From positions 1 to 25,980 of the forward strand of contig JADHVN010000004.1 of assembly GCA_016783995.1 (NCBI GenBank): a stretch of DNA of 25,980 bases. The letters run 5' to 3'. Below, piece after piece: positions 6,520 through 13,379 of this stretch (position 1 is the stretch's first letter; each line of letters begins with the position of its first letter). Under the pieces are notes generated by a model, which worked only from the letters and a program-made list of their open reading frames with translations, was not told the origin of the DNA and ran no database searches. This stretch comes from Actinomycetota bacterium. GTDB lineage: Bacteria; Actinomycetota; Humimicrobiia; Humimicrobiales; Humimicrobiaceae. Both the position numbers and the translations under genes were made by a program.

Positions 6520-8130
6520 ATGTCATTAAACGACTATGTAACGGTTGCAATGCCTGAAAGAAAAATCACTATCAATTCTTCAAACAAAAATAGAACCTGG
6601 TATGTCTACTATACAAAAAGAGCTTACCGTAATTCAAAAAACCAGCCAACCAGTGAAAAAATACTTATTGGTAAAAGGAATCCTGAAAGCGGCATGCTAA
6701 TCCCCAATAAAAACTACTTTGATATATTTGGACAGGACATGATCCTCTACACAAAATCAATTTTAGATTTTGGCAATTTTTTTGCTATAAATTCCGTTCT
6801 AGGGGAGCTTGGCGTCTCAAACATCTTAAAAAAGATTTTTAAAAAAGATTATGAAAAAATCATCTCTATTGCTGCATATATGCTCTGTGAAGGCAATGTC
6901 CTCTTTTATTGTGATGATTGGTGTAGTGAGACATTTACACATTTGGATTGCCCCATTACCTCGCAATCTTCCAGCCGTCTCTTTGAAGACATAAGCTATG
7001 AAAACAGGATGAGATTCTTTAGAGAATGGTCAAAGCTGCGAAGTGCAAGTGAATACATTGCCTACGATGTCACATCTTTTTCCTCCTATTCGGCTGGAAA
7101 TGAATATCTTGAATGGGGATATAACCGGGACAGTGAAAAACTACCGCAGATTAACCTTGGCATGTATTTTGGCGAAACTTCAAGACTGCCCATTTATTAC
7201 TGTGTTTACCCGGGTAGTATACTGGACAAGACCCATCTGCAGTATATGATGCAGGATAATGAAATCCTTGGAATAGAAAAAGTAAAGTTTGTTATGGATA
7301 AGGGCTTCTATAGTCTCTCGAATGTGAGATTTATGCAGGAAAAAGGATATCCATTTATCCTGTGTGTATCCAACAGCCTGACTGCTTCAAAAAAAATCCT
7401 TGAAAAATACAGAACCATGCTAACCAGTTCCAGATATTACAGCAAAGTACATGATGTCTATGCGACATCAAAAAACACAGACAAATACGGAGTGGATGCA
7501 GATCTTCATATTTTTTATGATCCGACAAAGGCCATGCTTGAAGAAAATGAACTATACCAGAAAATCAATATATTAGAAAACCGTCTTTTGCAGACTAAAA
7601 AAATACCCTCAAAGACCGCGCGAAAAAAGTATGAGAAATATTTTGACATCACTGAAAATGATGGCAGTATCAGCTATAAGCATAATTATGAAAAAATAGA
7701 TAATGAAAAAGCTTACAACGGTTTCTTTTTACTGCTGACTACGGATACAGAGAAGAATCCGAATGAAATCCTTGAAATATACAAACGGAAAGATTTAGTC
7801 GAAAAAAGTTTTGATAACTTAAAAAACCATATGGACATGAAACGTATCCGCTGTCATAATAAATCCACCACAGAAGGGAAAATATTCGTAGCTTTTATAG
7901 GTCTGATTATTAAATCCCATATGGAAAATATACTTTCAGAATACATGGATACTAATAATAGTACAATTGAAAAAGTAATTCGTGAGTTAAAAAAAATCAA
8001 GGTGGTCACCCTGCAAAATGGAAAAAGACTGATGAATCCACTGACTAAAAAACAAAAAGAAATATTAACGTTTTTTAAAATTACAGAAATAGACATAAAA
8101 GAATACCTTGCATCTGAAAGACAGACATAA
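6520..8130 (+). CDS. IS1634-like DDE transposase of IS-A
   Basis: A 536-residue transposase from the ATG at 6520, chosen because AAGGGGTG lies 5 bases upstream; the earlier in-frame ATGs lie inside the hairpin. The RNase H-like catalytic residues are visible: first Asp in YIAYDVTSFSSYS (D183), second Asp in VMDKGFYS (D260), and Glu in the signature YKRKDLVEKSFDNLK (E428). This is the IS4/IS1634 superfamily pattern. About 180 residues of insertion separate the second Asp and the Glu, as is usual there. The protein cuts and rejoins DNA at the terminal repeats. The frame is intact. Confidence 0.92.
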   Translation: MSLNDYVTVAMPERKITINSSNKNRTWYVYYTKRAYRNSKNQPTSEKILIGKRNPESGMLIPNKNYFDIFGQDMILYTKSILDFGNFFAINSVLGELGVSNILKKIFKKDYEKIISIAAYMLCEGNVLFYCDDWCSETFTHLDCPITSQSSSRLFEDISYENRMRFFREWSKLRSASEYIAYDVTSFSSYSAGNEYLEWGYNRDSEKLPQINLGMYFGETSRLPIYYCVYPGSILDKTHLQYMMQDNEILGIEKVKFVMDKGFYSLSNVRFMQEKGYPFILCVSNSLTASKKILEKYRTMLTSSRYYSKVHDVYATSKNTDKYGVDADLHIFYDPTKAMLEENELYQKINILENRLLQTKKIPSKTARKKYEKYFDITENDGSISYKHNYEKIDNEKAYNGFFLLLTTDTEKNPNEILEIYKRKDLVEKSFDNLKNHMDMKRIRCHNKSTTEGKIFVAFIGLIIKSHMENILSEYMDTNNSTIEKVIRELKKIKVVTLQNGKRLMNPLTKKQKEILTFFKITEIDIKEYLASERQT

Positions 8131-8132
8131 GG

Positions 8133-8163
8133 TTGTATATGATATTTTTTAGGGGAATTTAGG
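8133..8163 (-). repeat. IS-A right terminal inverted repeat
   Basis: Starts 3 bases after the transposase stop and is a perfect inverted copy of the left end. It is followed directly by target duplication ATATAA (8164-8169). Confidence 0.93.
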
Positions 8164-8290
8164 ATATAATGAGAATTTTACATACTAACTAAAGTAAGTA
8201 AACAATGGTAGACCGAAGGCCCCCATTGCAAGAACTTTTAGGGTAAAGATAAACATACTATCCAATAATTAGTTTGTTTCCAATTAATTC

Positions 8291-8340
8291 AATAAATATC
8301 CTATTAGACAAGTGTACTTTTCACATAGGATTTATTTTTT
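8291..8340 (+). terminator. Possible factor-independent terminator
   Basis: AATAAATATCCTAT (8291-8304) can pair with ATAGGATTTATT (8325-8336) with a 2-base bulge around a 20-base loop, and a T run reaches 8340. The stem is AT-rich and the loop is long, so support is modest. Confidence 0.28.
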
Positions 8341-8398
8341 ACTATTATCAAATCTGGAACGAGCTTGTAAGAGATTCTTCCTGCTAATCTGCCAGTAC

Positions 8399-8444
8399 TT
8401 GACATAGGGAATAATTTATTGTAAGTTTAGTACCATTGTAGGTA
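8399..8444 (+). promoter_or_regulatory. Candidate promoter of the gntR-led sugar operon
   Basis: A perfect TTGACA (8399-8404) lies 17 bases before TAAGTT (8422-8427). The sequence TACC-N6-GGTA (8431-8444) follows at the expected start of transcription and could be an operator half-site pair. The gntR ATG is about 100 bases further on. The -10 is weak. Confidence 0.32.
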
Positions 8445-8542
8445 TGATGGAATATTATTTTAAGTTAATTATAAAATCTATGTCCGAAATTAATAAATAG
8501 AATAAACCAAGTTTGAAAAAAAATATTTTTGGATAGCATCGA

Positions 8543-8887
8543 ATGGATAAAAAAGAATTATTTGATCAAATACAAATTGATAGACGTTCTGGAATTCCAC
8601 TTTATAAACAACTAATTTTAGAAATTAAAAGACTTCTACCAGAATTTAGAAAGAGAAAAATTGTTTTCACTGAAGGTGAAATAGAAAAGAAATTAAATCT
8701 CAGTAGAAATACTGTACGGCAAACAATGTCTAAACTGGTTGCTGAAGGTCTTATAATTAGAGAAAGGTCTAGAGGAATTAGAATTGTTGAACAATCTTCA
8801 AAGGTATTTCAAGAATCTGATCAAGGTTTGAGCTTTACTGACATGGCAATAAATATGGGGAAGAAACCATCTGTAAAATGTATTAAA
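8543..8887 (+). pseudogene. GntR/HutC-family regulator, 5' part (split by IS-B)
   Basis: These 115 codons encode the winged-helix DNA-binding domain of a GntR regulator (SGIPLYKQLILEIKRLLPEF, then FTEGEIEKKLNLSRNTVRQT, then VAEGLIIRERSRGIRIV) and the start of the linker. The remainder, the UTRA effector domain, lies at 11105-11536 beyond IS-B. Removing IS-B plus one TTAAA copy rejoins the frame as SVKC-IKSEKITPFSE, giving 258 residues, normal for the HutC subfamily. As it stands the product ends within IS-B after eight foreign residues. It could still bind DNA but not sense its ligand, likely a sugar phosphate. In the intact state it would control the sugar operon downstream. Confidence 0.88.
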
Positions 8888-8917
8888 CACCGATTTTCAC
8901 ACCCCGTTTAATCGTCA
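8888..8917 (+). repeat. IS-B left terminal inverted repeat
   Basis: 30 bases, perfect inverted match to 11070-11099. It lies beyond the transposase stop codon at 8930. Target duplication TTAAA precedes it at 8883-8887. Confidence 0.93.
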
Positions 8918-8929
8918 CTGAAATCACAA

Positions 8930-10693
8930 TCAGGGGGTCCATGTAATTTTTAAGGGGCAGTTGTTTAACCAGGGAACGACAAAAGGCTTAGCCAGTTTTT
9001 TTACTCCCAACAGGATAGGTGTGTGGGATCTTTTCCTGATTTTTATTTCAAACATGCCATCCTTGTAAATGACTCTTCCGGGCATGCTGATGAACCTTTT
9101 GAAAATAGACGGGGCCTGATGATGTTCAAATCGTCTTAGATCGCTTGCAAAACGCCGATAAATAGTATCTGCCACCATAGTCCAGAGGATGTCAAAATGT
9201 ATGCGGATCATGAGTGGTGAAGAAAGGGCGTTAAGATTAAAAAAGGATACCAGTTCGGAGAGCTTGTTTTCAATATGCCATCTTTTAGCGTAAACCTCCA
9301 GACATTTTTCCAGTGCAAGATCCCGGTTGTTTGTGATGATAAATGTGGGCTTTATTCTGCCGTGATCTTTTATGATAATTTGCCGCAGGGAATGCTTGCA
9401 TCCCCTTAGCATAACTTCACTTTCATATGCGGATACCTTCTGGTATTTTCGTTTGGGGATTAGCAGCGTCACTTTTTTCCACTCTTCTTTTAGGATTTGC
9501 TCTGTTGCTTTGATAAGCTTTTTACTTCGTTTGCGCAGGGTGATAAAACGTATATTATCTTCGTTAAGTTCGTCTAACACCTGATATTTGGTGAAATGGC
9601 AATCAAAGACAAGCGTTTCCTCAAGGTTGCCATTTTGTTTTTTCCAGTATGTAACAAAGCGTTTGATTTCCTCTGATTGTTCTTTTCTTAATATATCTGC
9701 ACGAGTGTACAAGATGACATTACTTTTGCTATCCTGCGCAAATACTGTATTGGCGCCCTTCATGGTTTTGCCCCGGGATCCGCACCAAACCTTTTCCATT
9801 TCCGAAAGATCACCGAAATGAGGGATAGAGTGAAAATCCAGATTAATAAATCCATTTCCATACATCTTTGGATAAATCTTGCGGAAGCGACGCAGCAGCC
9901 TTTCTTGAAATTCCATCAGCATCTCTTCGGATGTCCGGCAGGAATAAGTGCTCATATAAGTGGACTTGGGAAGTACGTTTAAACCGGCAAATATCCCAAG
10001 ACCTGGCTCGTGATCGTAGGTTTCCATGTGGGAGAGCCGCTCACTTCCAATGAGCTTTAAAAGCAGCATAGACAAAGCGGCCTGCTCAGAGTCAATTACA
10101 CTGGACTCTGGAAGGCTGCACTTGCGCACAATCTCTAAAATCCCTGATTCGATAATATAGGGGAGAAAGAAAAATACGCCAGCTACGGGACAGTCCACTA
10201 AAAAAGAGTCAAGCGAGCTAAAGTCCAAAGGCTCCGCACGCTGGGGGATGATCTTGTTTTTCTTCGTAACACCTCGCTGCTTGTCCGTTCTTCGTTTTAG
10301 CTTTTTAAATCCGGCTTCTTTGATAATGCGCTCAATGGTTTTAGTGGATAATTTTATACCCTCTGATGAGAGCCTCTGGTATATGTCCGGCGAAGAAAGG
10401 CCCTCTTTTCGCAAGTCTATGACCAACTCCAAAATATCCTCTGATGTACGCCTCTTTTTTGGACCTAACTTCACTTTTGGAAAAAGAGTAGTCTTGCCGT
10501 TACGGGCATCCCGAACCAGTGCATAGACAGTGGCGGCTACGTATCCAAATTTTAAAGCCACTTCTTCTGCAGGCATCCGGTCTTTGACATATGCACGCAC
10601 TGCTTCGTACTGGCGCTGTCTCGCCGAAGAAGGATGACCAAAAAACGCCTCAAGGTCAATCTTATTTTGGTTATCTTTATGACGATTAAACAT
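8930..10693 (-). CDS. DDE transposase of IS-B (IS4 superfamily, N-terminal HTH)
   Basis: This 587-residue transposase begins with helix-turn-helix-like DNA-binding segments (about residues 25-130, including MPAEEVALKFGYVAATVYALV and LSTKTIERIIKEAGFK). The catalytic core follows: first Asp in FINLDFHSIPHFGD (D286), second Asp in LVFDCHFTKY (D364) and Glu in YAKRWHIENKLSE (E475), the Y-R-E pattern of IS4-type enzymes. The ATG lies within a palindrome and has no Shine-Dalgarno. A promoter with -35 TTGACA and -10 CATAAT ends about 6 bases before it, so the mRNA is predicted to be leaderless. The frame is complete. Confidence 0.92.
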   Translation of the reverse strand: MFNRHKDNQNKIDLEAFFGHPSSARQRQYEAVRAYVKDRMPAEEVALKFGYVAATVYALVRDARNGKTTLFPKVKLGPKKRRTSEDILELVIDLRKEGLSSPDIYQRLSSEGIKLSTKTIERIIKEAGFKKLKRRTDKQRGVTKKNKIIPQRAEPLDFSSLDSFLVDCPVAGVFFFLPYIIESGILEIVRKCSLPESSVIDSEQAALSMLLLKLIGSERLSHMETYDHEPGLGIFAGLNVLPKSTYMSTYSCRTSEEMLMEFQERLLRRFRKIYPKMYGNGFINLDFHSIPHFGDLSEMEKVWCGSRGKTMKGANTVFAQDSKSNVILYTRADILRKEQSEEIKRFVTYWKKQNGNLEETLVFDCHFTKYQVLDELNEDNIRFITLRKRSKKLIKATEQILKEEWKKVTLLIPKRKYQKVSAYESEVMLRGCKHSLRQIIIKDHGRIKPTFIITNNRDLALEKCLEVYAKRWHIENKLSELVSFFNLNALSSPLMIRIHFDILWTMVADTIYRRFASDLRRFEHHQAPSIFKRFISMPGRVIYKDGMFEIKIRKRSHTPILLGVKKLAKPFVVPWLNNCPLKITWTP

Positions 10694-10728
10694 ATGTAAT
10701 TATGTACATATGTTTAATATAATGTCAA
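10679..10728 (-). promoter_or_regulatory. Promoter/palindrome overlapping the IS-B transposase start
   Basis: On the minus strand TTGACA (10723-10728) lies 18 bases before CATAAT (10699-10704). Inverted arms of 14 bases (10685-10698 and 10705-10718, ATTAAACATATGTA and its complement) surround the -10. The start codon is in the downstream arm. The first codons also contain the 13-base inner terminal-repeat motif (10679-10691). Together this suggests a leaderless mRNA and repression by the transposase. Confidence 0.55.
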
Positions 10729-11069
10729 GATAAAAATACAAATTTCTTTAATATTAACCAGTAAATAAGCATTATTGGATTGTTTTTCCCCTTTTATTCA
10801 TGATTATATAACTTTTTCAACCTACATATAATCGTCAAATGTACATTTTATACGTCATAATCCTACCCTAACAATTAACTGTTAATGCGAAAAAAGCATG
10901 AAAAACAGGCTTCTTGTCAAGTAAAATAAATGGCCGGAAGTTGCTAATCTATGACTCAATTATCTAATTTAGCGATTATGATATGGTTTTTAGAATTAAA
11001 AGATGGAAATGAAAGGATGTGGAAGGTCTGCAAGTGGGACTGGAAGCTACGGCCCGCCTATATTTTTAA
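10729..11069. other. Non-coding right part of IS-B
   Basis: About 340 bases between the transposase promoter and the right end carry no convincing gene. A weak outward promoter can be drawn on + (TTGCTA 10941-10946, 18 bases, TAATTT 10965-10970), which could transcribe the rest of the sugar operon. Confidence 0.4.
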
Positions 11070-11099
11070 TGACGATTAAACGGGGTGTGAAAATCGGTG
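11070..11099 (-). repeat. IS-B right terminal inverted repeat
   Basis: Perfect inverted copy of the left end; TTAAA follows at 11100-11104. Its inner segment ATGACGATTAAAC (11069-11081) recurs at the transposase start (10679-10691). Confidence 0.93.
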
Positions 11100-11536
11100 T
11101 TAAATCAGAAAAAATAACTCCCTTTTCTGAAATTTTGGAAGCCTTTTCCACCCTAAAAAAAGATGATCTTATTTTCCATACACAAAGAGTTAGATTTTTA
11201 GATAATAAGCCAGTTTGTGTTTTAGACCACTATATACCTCTAAAATATTTACCAAAAATATCAGAGAATGATTTTACAGAGGATGGTCCAATGCAATCAA
11301 TTCACAATGTAATAGAAAAAAAACATAAGATACAGATATTGAAATGGATAGATACCATTTCTGCGATAAAAGCCTCACCAGATATTGAAAAAATATTAAA
11401 GCTAACAAAGAATTCACCAATTTTGCTTCGAAAATCTATTACTTTTTCAACAGAGGGATTGATCCTTTATTATTCAACTTATAAGTTTATATCACAATAC
11501 GAAGTAGCTGGAATTGTGATATTTAAAGAAAGATAA
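11100..11536 (+). pseudogene. GntR/HutC-family regulator, 3' part (UTRA domain)
   Basis: Codons in the gntR frame resume after IS-B: SEKITPFSEILEAF, then DDLIFHTQRVRFLDNKPVCV, DHYIPLKYLP, then TISAIKASPDIEKILKL and LLRKSITFSTEG with LILYYSTYKFISQ. This is a UTRA ligand-binding domain, found in HutC-type GntR regulators that respond to sugar or amino-acid metabolites. The apparent open frame starting at 11003 is an artefact that begins within the right end of IS-B. Without its own DNA-binding half, this fragment is not functional. Confidence 0.85.
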
Positions 11537-11596
11537 AAGTAGTTTATAGCAATTAATTCAAAACTTTAAATAAAACAATATGGAAAGGAGTTAAAT

Positions 11597-11677
11597 ATGG
11601 TAAAAAAAGAAAAATATAAAAAGGGAGGTGATGCTTATCCAGGGGCAGAGATTTATTTTGGATTACTCCAAGAATAA
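11597..11677 (+). CDS. Short ORF (26 aa) between gntR and the binding-protein gene
   Basis: An ATG at 11597 has a very good ribosome site (GGAAAGGAG ending about 7 bases upstream) and encodes 26 residues ending YPGAEIYFGLLQE. The product is not recognised. It could be a leader peptide, a small protein or the shortened relic of a larger gene. It lies in the operon about 60 bases after gntR and 58 before the next gene. Confidence 0.35.
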   Translation: MVKKEKYKKGGDAYPGAEIYFGLLQE

Positions 11678-11735
11678 ATCTCCATTTGTAATTTTAAAGA
11701 TAAATGCGTTTTTTTGAAAGGAAAAGGAGAGAAAA

Positions 11736-12815
11736 ATGAAGAAACCAATTATATTATTACTTATTTCTGTTTTTATATTATCAATATTATTTGTTGGTAT
11801 AGGCTGTAAAGAAGAGGCGGCGGTTGAGGAAGCAGTAGAAGAGGTAAAAGAAGCAGTTGAGGAAGCAGTAGAAGAGGTAAAAGAAGCAGTTGAGGAAGAA
11901 CCTTATGAAATTGTTGTTATTACAAAAGTTGAGGGTATAGCATAGTTTCTTGCTACTGAACAAGGGATACTTCAAGCTGGAGAGTAGCTTGGAATAAATG
12001 CATGGCAGACTGGCCCAGCTGAATATGATGTTGCACAACAGATAAGAGTTATAGAAGATATGATTAGTAAAGGTGTGGACGCAATTCTAACATGGCCAAA
12101 CGACTCCCAATCAGTCGAACCTGCATTTATTAAGGCAAAAGAACGTGGCATTCTAACTATGACCATGGAAAATCCTGAACAAAAAGAAGTAACCTGGAAT
12201 ATTGAGCCAATTGACACATTGATATGGATGCAGACAATGGCAGATGAGATGGTTAAAGCAATAGGTACAGATACAGGTGAGTATATAATTCTCACTGGGG
12301 GAGCAACTGTAGCAAGTCATAATGCTTGGGCAGATATTTTAGAAGACTATCTAGCAGAAACATATCCAAATCTAAAGCCAGCTCAAGAAAGATTTCCTAC
12401 CGAGGAAGATCAGATCATTGCTCATGATAAAACGCTAGAGTTTATCAATTTATATCCAAACTTAACAGCTATATTTGGGATTGGAAGTATCAATGGACCT
12501 GGCCCCGCTCAAGCTATAAAGGAAAAAGGCTTACAGGACAAGATTCATGTAGTAGGAATGTCTTTGCCGTCAGATTCAAAACAGTATATTGATGATGGAT
12601 CTTTGGATGCAACAATATTATATGACATGAAGGACACTGCAAGAGGTTGGATTTATGTAGCCAAGCACACGCTTGATGGTGAAGAAATTGTAGATGGAAT
12701 GGAAATACCAGGTTTAGGTACTATAAAGCTTGAAGGACAAAATGTAACTGCTACAAACGTACTCATCATAAATAAAGATAATATAGATCAAATTATCGAA
12801 GATCTTGGAATCTAG
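11736..12815 (+). pseudogene. Sugar-binding lipoprotein of an ABC transporter, with two in-frame TAG codons
   Basis: The frame encodes a lipoprotein signal with lipobox VGIGC (Cys24), a Glu-rich linker, then a periplasmic-binding fold of the COG1879 rhamnose/AI-2 type: ITKVEGIA, AWQTGPAEYD, QQIRVIEDMISKGVDAILTW, PNDSQSVEPAFIKAKERGI, up to the end at 12815 (359 codons). TAG codons at 11943-11945 (codon 70) and 11985-11987 (codon 84) interrupt it. Relatives have Trp or Pro and a polar residue at these places (TGG or GAG to TAG are one-base changes). Everything else is intact and in frame. It is either a recent pseudogene, a sequencing error or read through. It would deliver the sugar to the ATPase/permease system that follows. 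Confidence 0.85.
11823..11898 (+). repeat. 33-base tandem repeat in the lipoprotein linker
   Basis: Two exact 33-base copies (11823-11855, 11856-11888) and a partial third encode VEEAVEEVKEA repeats just behind the lipobox cysteine. In-frame repeat number could vary linker length between membrane anchor and sugar-binding domain. Confidence 0.85.
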
Positions 12816-12831
12816 CATAATCTAAATACAT

Positions 12832-12857
12832 GGGGGTATTTCATATGAAGTACCCCC
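12832..12857 (+). terminator. Intercistronic stem-loop after the binding-protein gene
   Basis: GGGGGTATTTC and GAAGTACCCCC form an 11-bp stem (one G-U pair) with loop ATAT, 16 bases after the stop codon. There is no pure T run. Such loops after binding-protein genes partly stop transcription or protect the upstream mRNA, so that binding protein is made in excess over ATPase and permeases. Confidence 0.7.
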
Positions 12858-12923
12858 TAAGATATTATGTTTTATTAATTTACAAAAATTGATACCAAGT
12901 GATCAATTAGACAGGTATTAAGG

Positions 12924-13333
12924 ATGAATAAAAATTTTATAAACTTAAAAAATATAAGTAAAAATTTTGGTGCAATAAGAGCACTTGATAGTGTTGATTT
13001 TTCTATAGAAAAAGGTGAAGTACATTCTCTGATGGGTGAAAATGGTTCAGGCAAATCAACTCTTATAAAAATTATATCAGGTGTTTACAGAGCCGGAGAT
13101 GGTTCAGAAATAAATATAGAAGGAAAAAGATATCAACGATATAGTGTTTCAGACTCAATTAATAAGGGAATACAAGTAATTTATCAGGATCTATCAATAT
13201 TTCCTAGCTTAACAGTTGCAGAGAATATAGCATTCAATTATTTGTTCGAGAGGGGAACAAAATTCATTAAATGGAAAGAAATGAATAATATTGCTGAAAG
13301 AGCAATGGAAAAAGTAAAAATAAAACTAAATTT
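12924..13333 (+). pseudogene. RbsA-type sugar ABC ATPase, 5' part (split by IS-C)
   Basis: The first 136 codons encode the start of the first nucleotide-binding domain: KNFGAIRALDSVDFSIEKGE, Walker A GENGSGKST, and the Q-loop QVIYQDLSIFPSLTVAENIA. The frame is broken by IS-C at 13334, giving a stop three bases later. Removing IS-C and one AAATTT copy rejoins it as VKIKLN-LDDVVENLSFANQ, giving about 485 residues, normal for RbsA/RhaT-type double ATPases. The intact protein would power import of the sugar through the two permeases downstream. As it stands, the product lacks the signature motif and Walker B and cannot work. Confidence 0.9.
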
Positions 13334-13350
13334 CTGACCTCAGGACATTT
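13334..13350 (+). repeat. IS-C left terminal inverted repeat
   Basis: 17 bases matching the right end with one mismatch. Target duplication AAATTT precedes it. Confidence 0.85.
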
Positions 13351-13379
13351 ACATTTCTGAGGCAAGTTGAAAAGTAAAG

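Larger units (their letters stand above)
6353..8163 (+). mobile_element. Complete IS1634-like insertion sequence (IS-A), 1811 bp
   Basis: Perfect 31-base terminal inverted repeats (6353-6383 and 8133-8163, starting CCTAAATTCCCC) bracket a single intact transposase. A 6-base direct repeat ATATAA flanks the element exactly (6347-6352 and 8164-8169). Size, repeat length and 5-6 base duplication agree with the IS1634 family. Intact ends, duplication and frame suggest recent insertion and likely activity. It sits between the coaX relic region and the gntR promoter region. Confidence 0.93.
8164..8542. other. Non-coding region between IS-A and gntR
   Basis: No gene is seen in this 379-base stretch. 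It holds a terminator-like inverted repeat (8291-8340) and a candidate promoter (8399-8427) oriented towards gntR. It is probably the original upstream region of the sugar operon, now cut by IS-A. Confidence 0.5.
8888..11099 (-). mobile_element. Complete insertion sequence IS-B inside gntR, 2212 bp
   Basis: Perfect 30-base terminal inverted repeats (8888-8917 and 11070-11099, starting CACCGATTTTCACACC) flank one transposase gene, and a 5-base duplication TTAAA borders the element (8883-8887, 11100-11104). Excision of the element and one duplication restores the gntR reading frame exactly, which proves the boundaries. Base composition of the transposase gene is clearly more GC-rich than the surrounding genes, pointing to acquisition from elsewhere. 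It is an IS4-superfamily element; I do not assign a named family. Confidence 0.93.

Noticed and set aside
8164..8542. A riboswitch before gntR
   Set aside because: Only a weak AT-rich inverted repeat is present; no conserved riboswitch core was recognised.
11003..11536. A single open frame apparently encoding a 177-residue protein
   Set aside because: Its first part (to 11099) is the right end of IS-B read through; only the part after it is the UTRA domain of gntR.
11736..12815. General reassignment of TAG to an amino acid in this organism
   Set aside because: TAG is the natural stop of pspA, the methyltransferase, the kinase and of this same gene, so a genome-wide change is unlikely.
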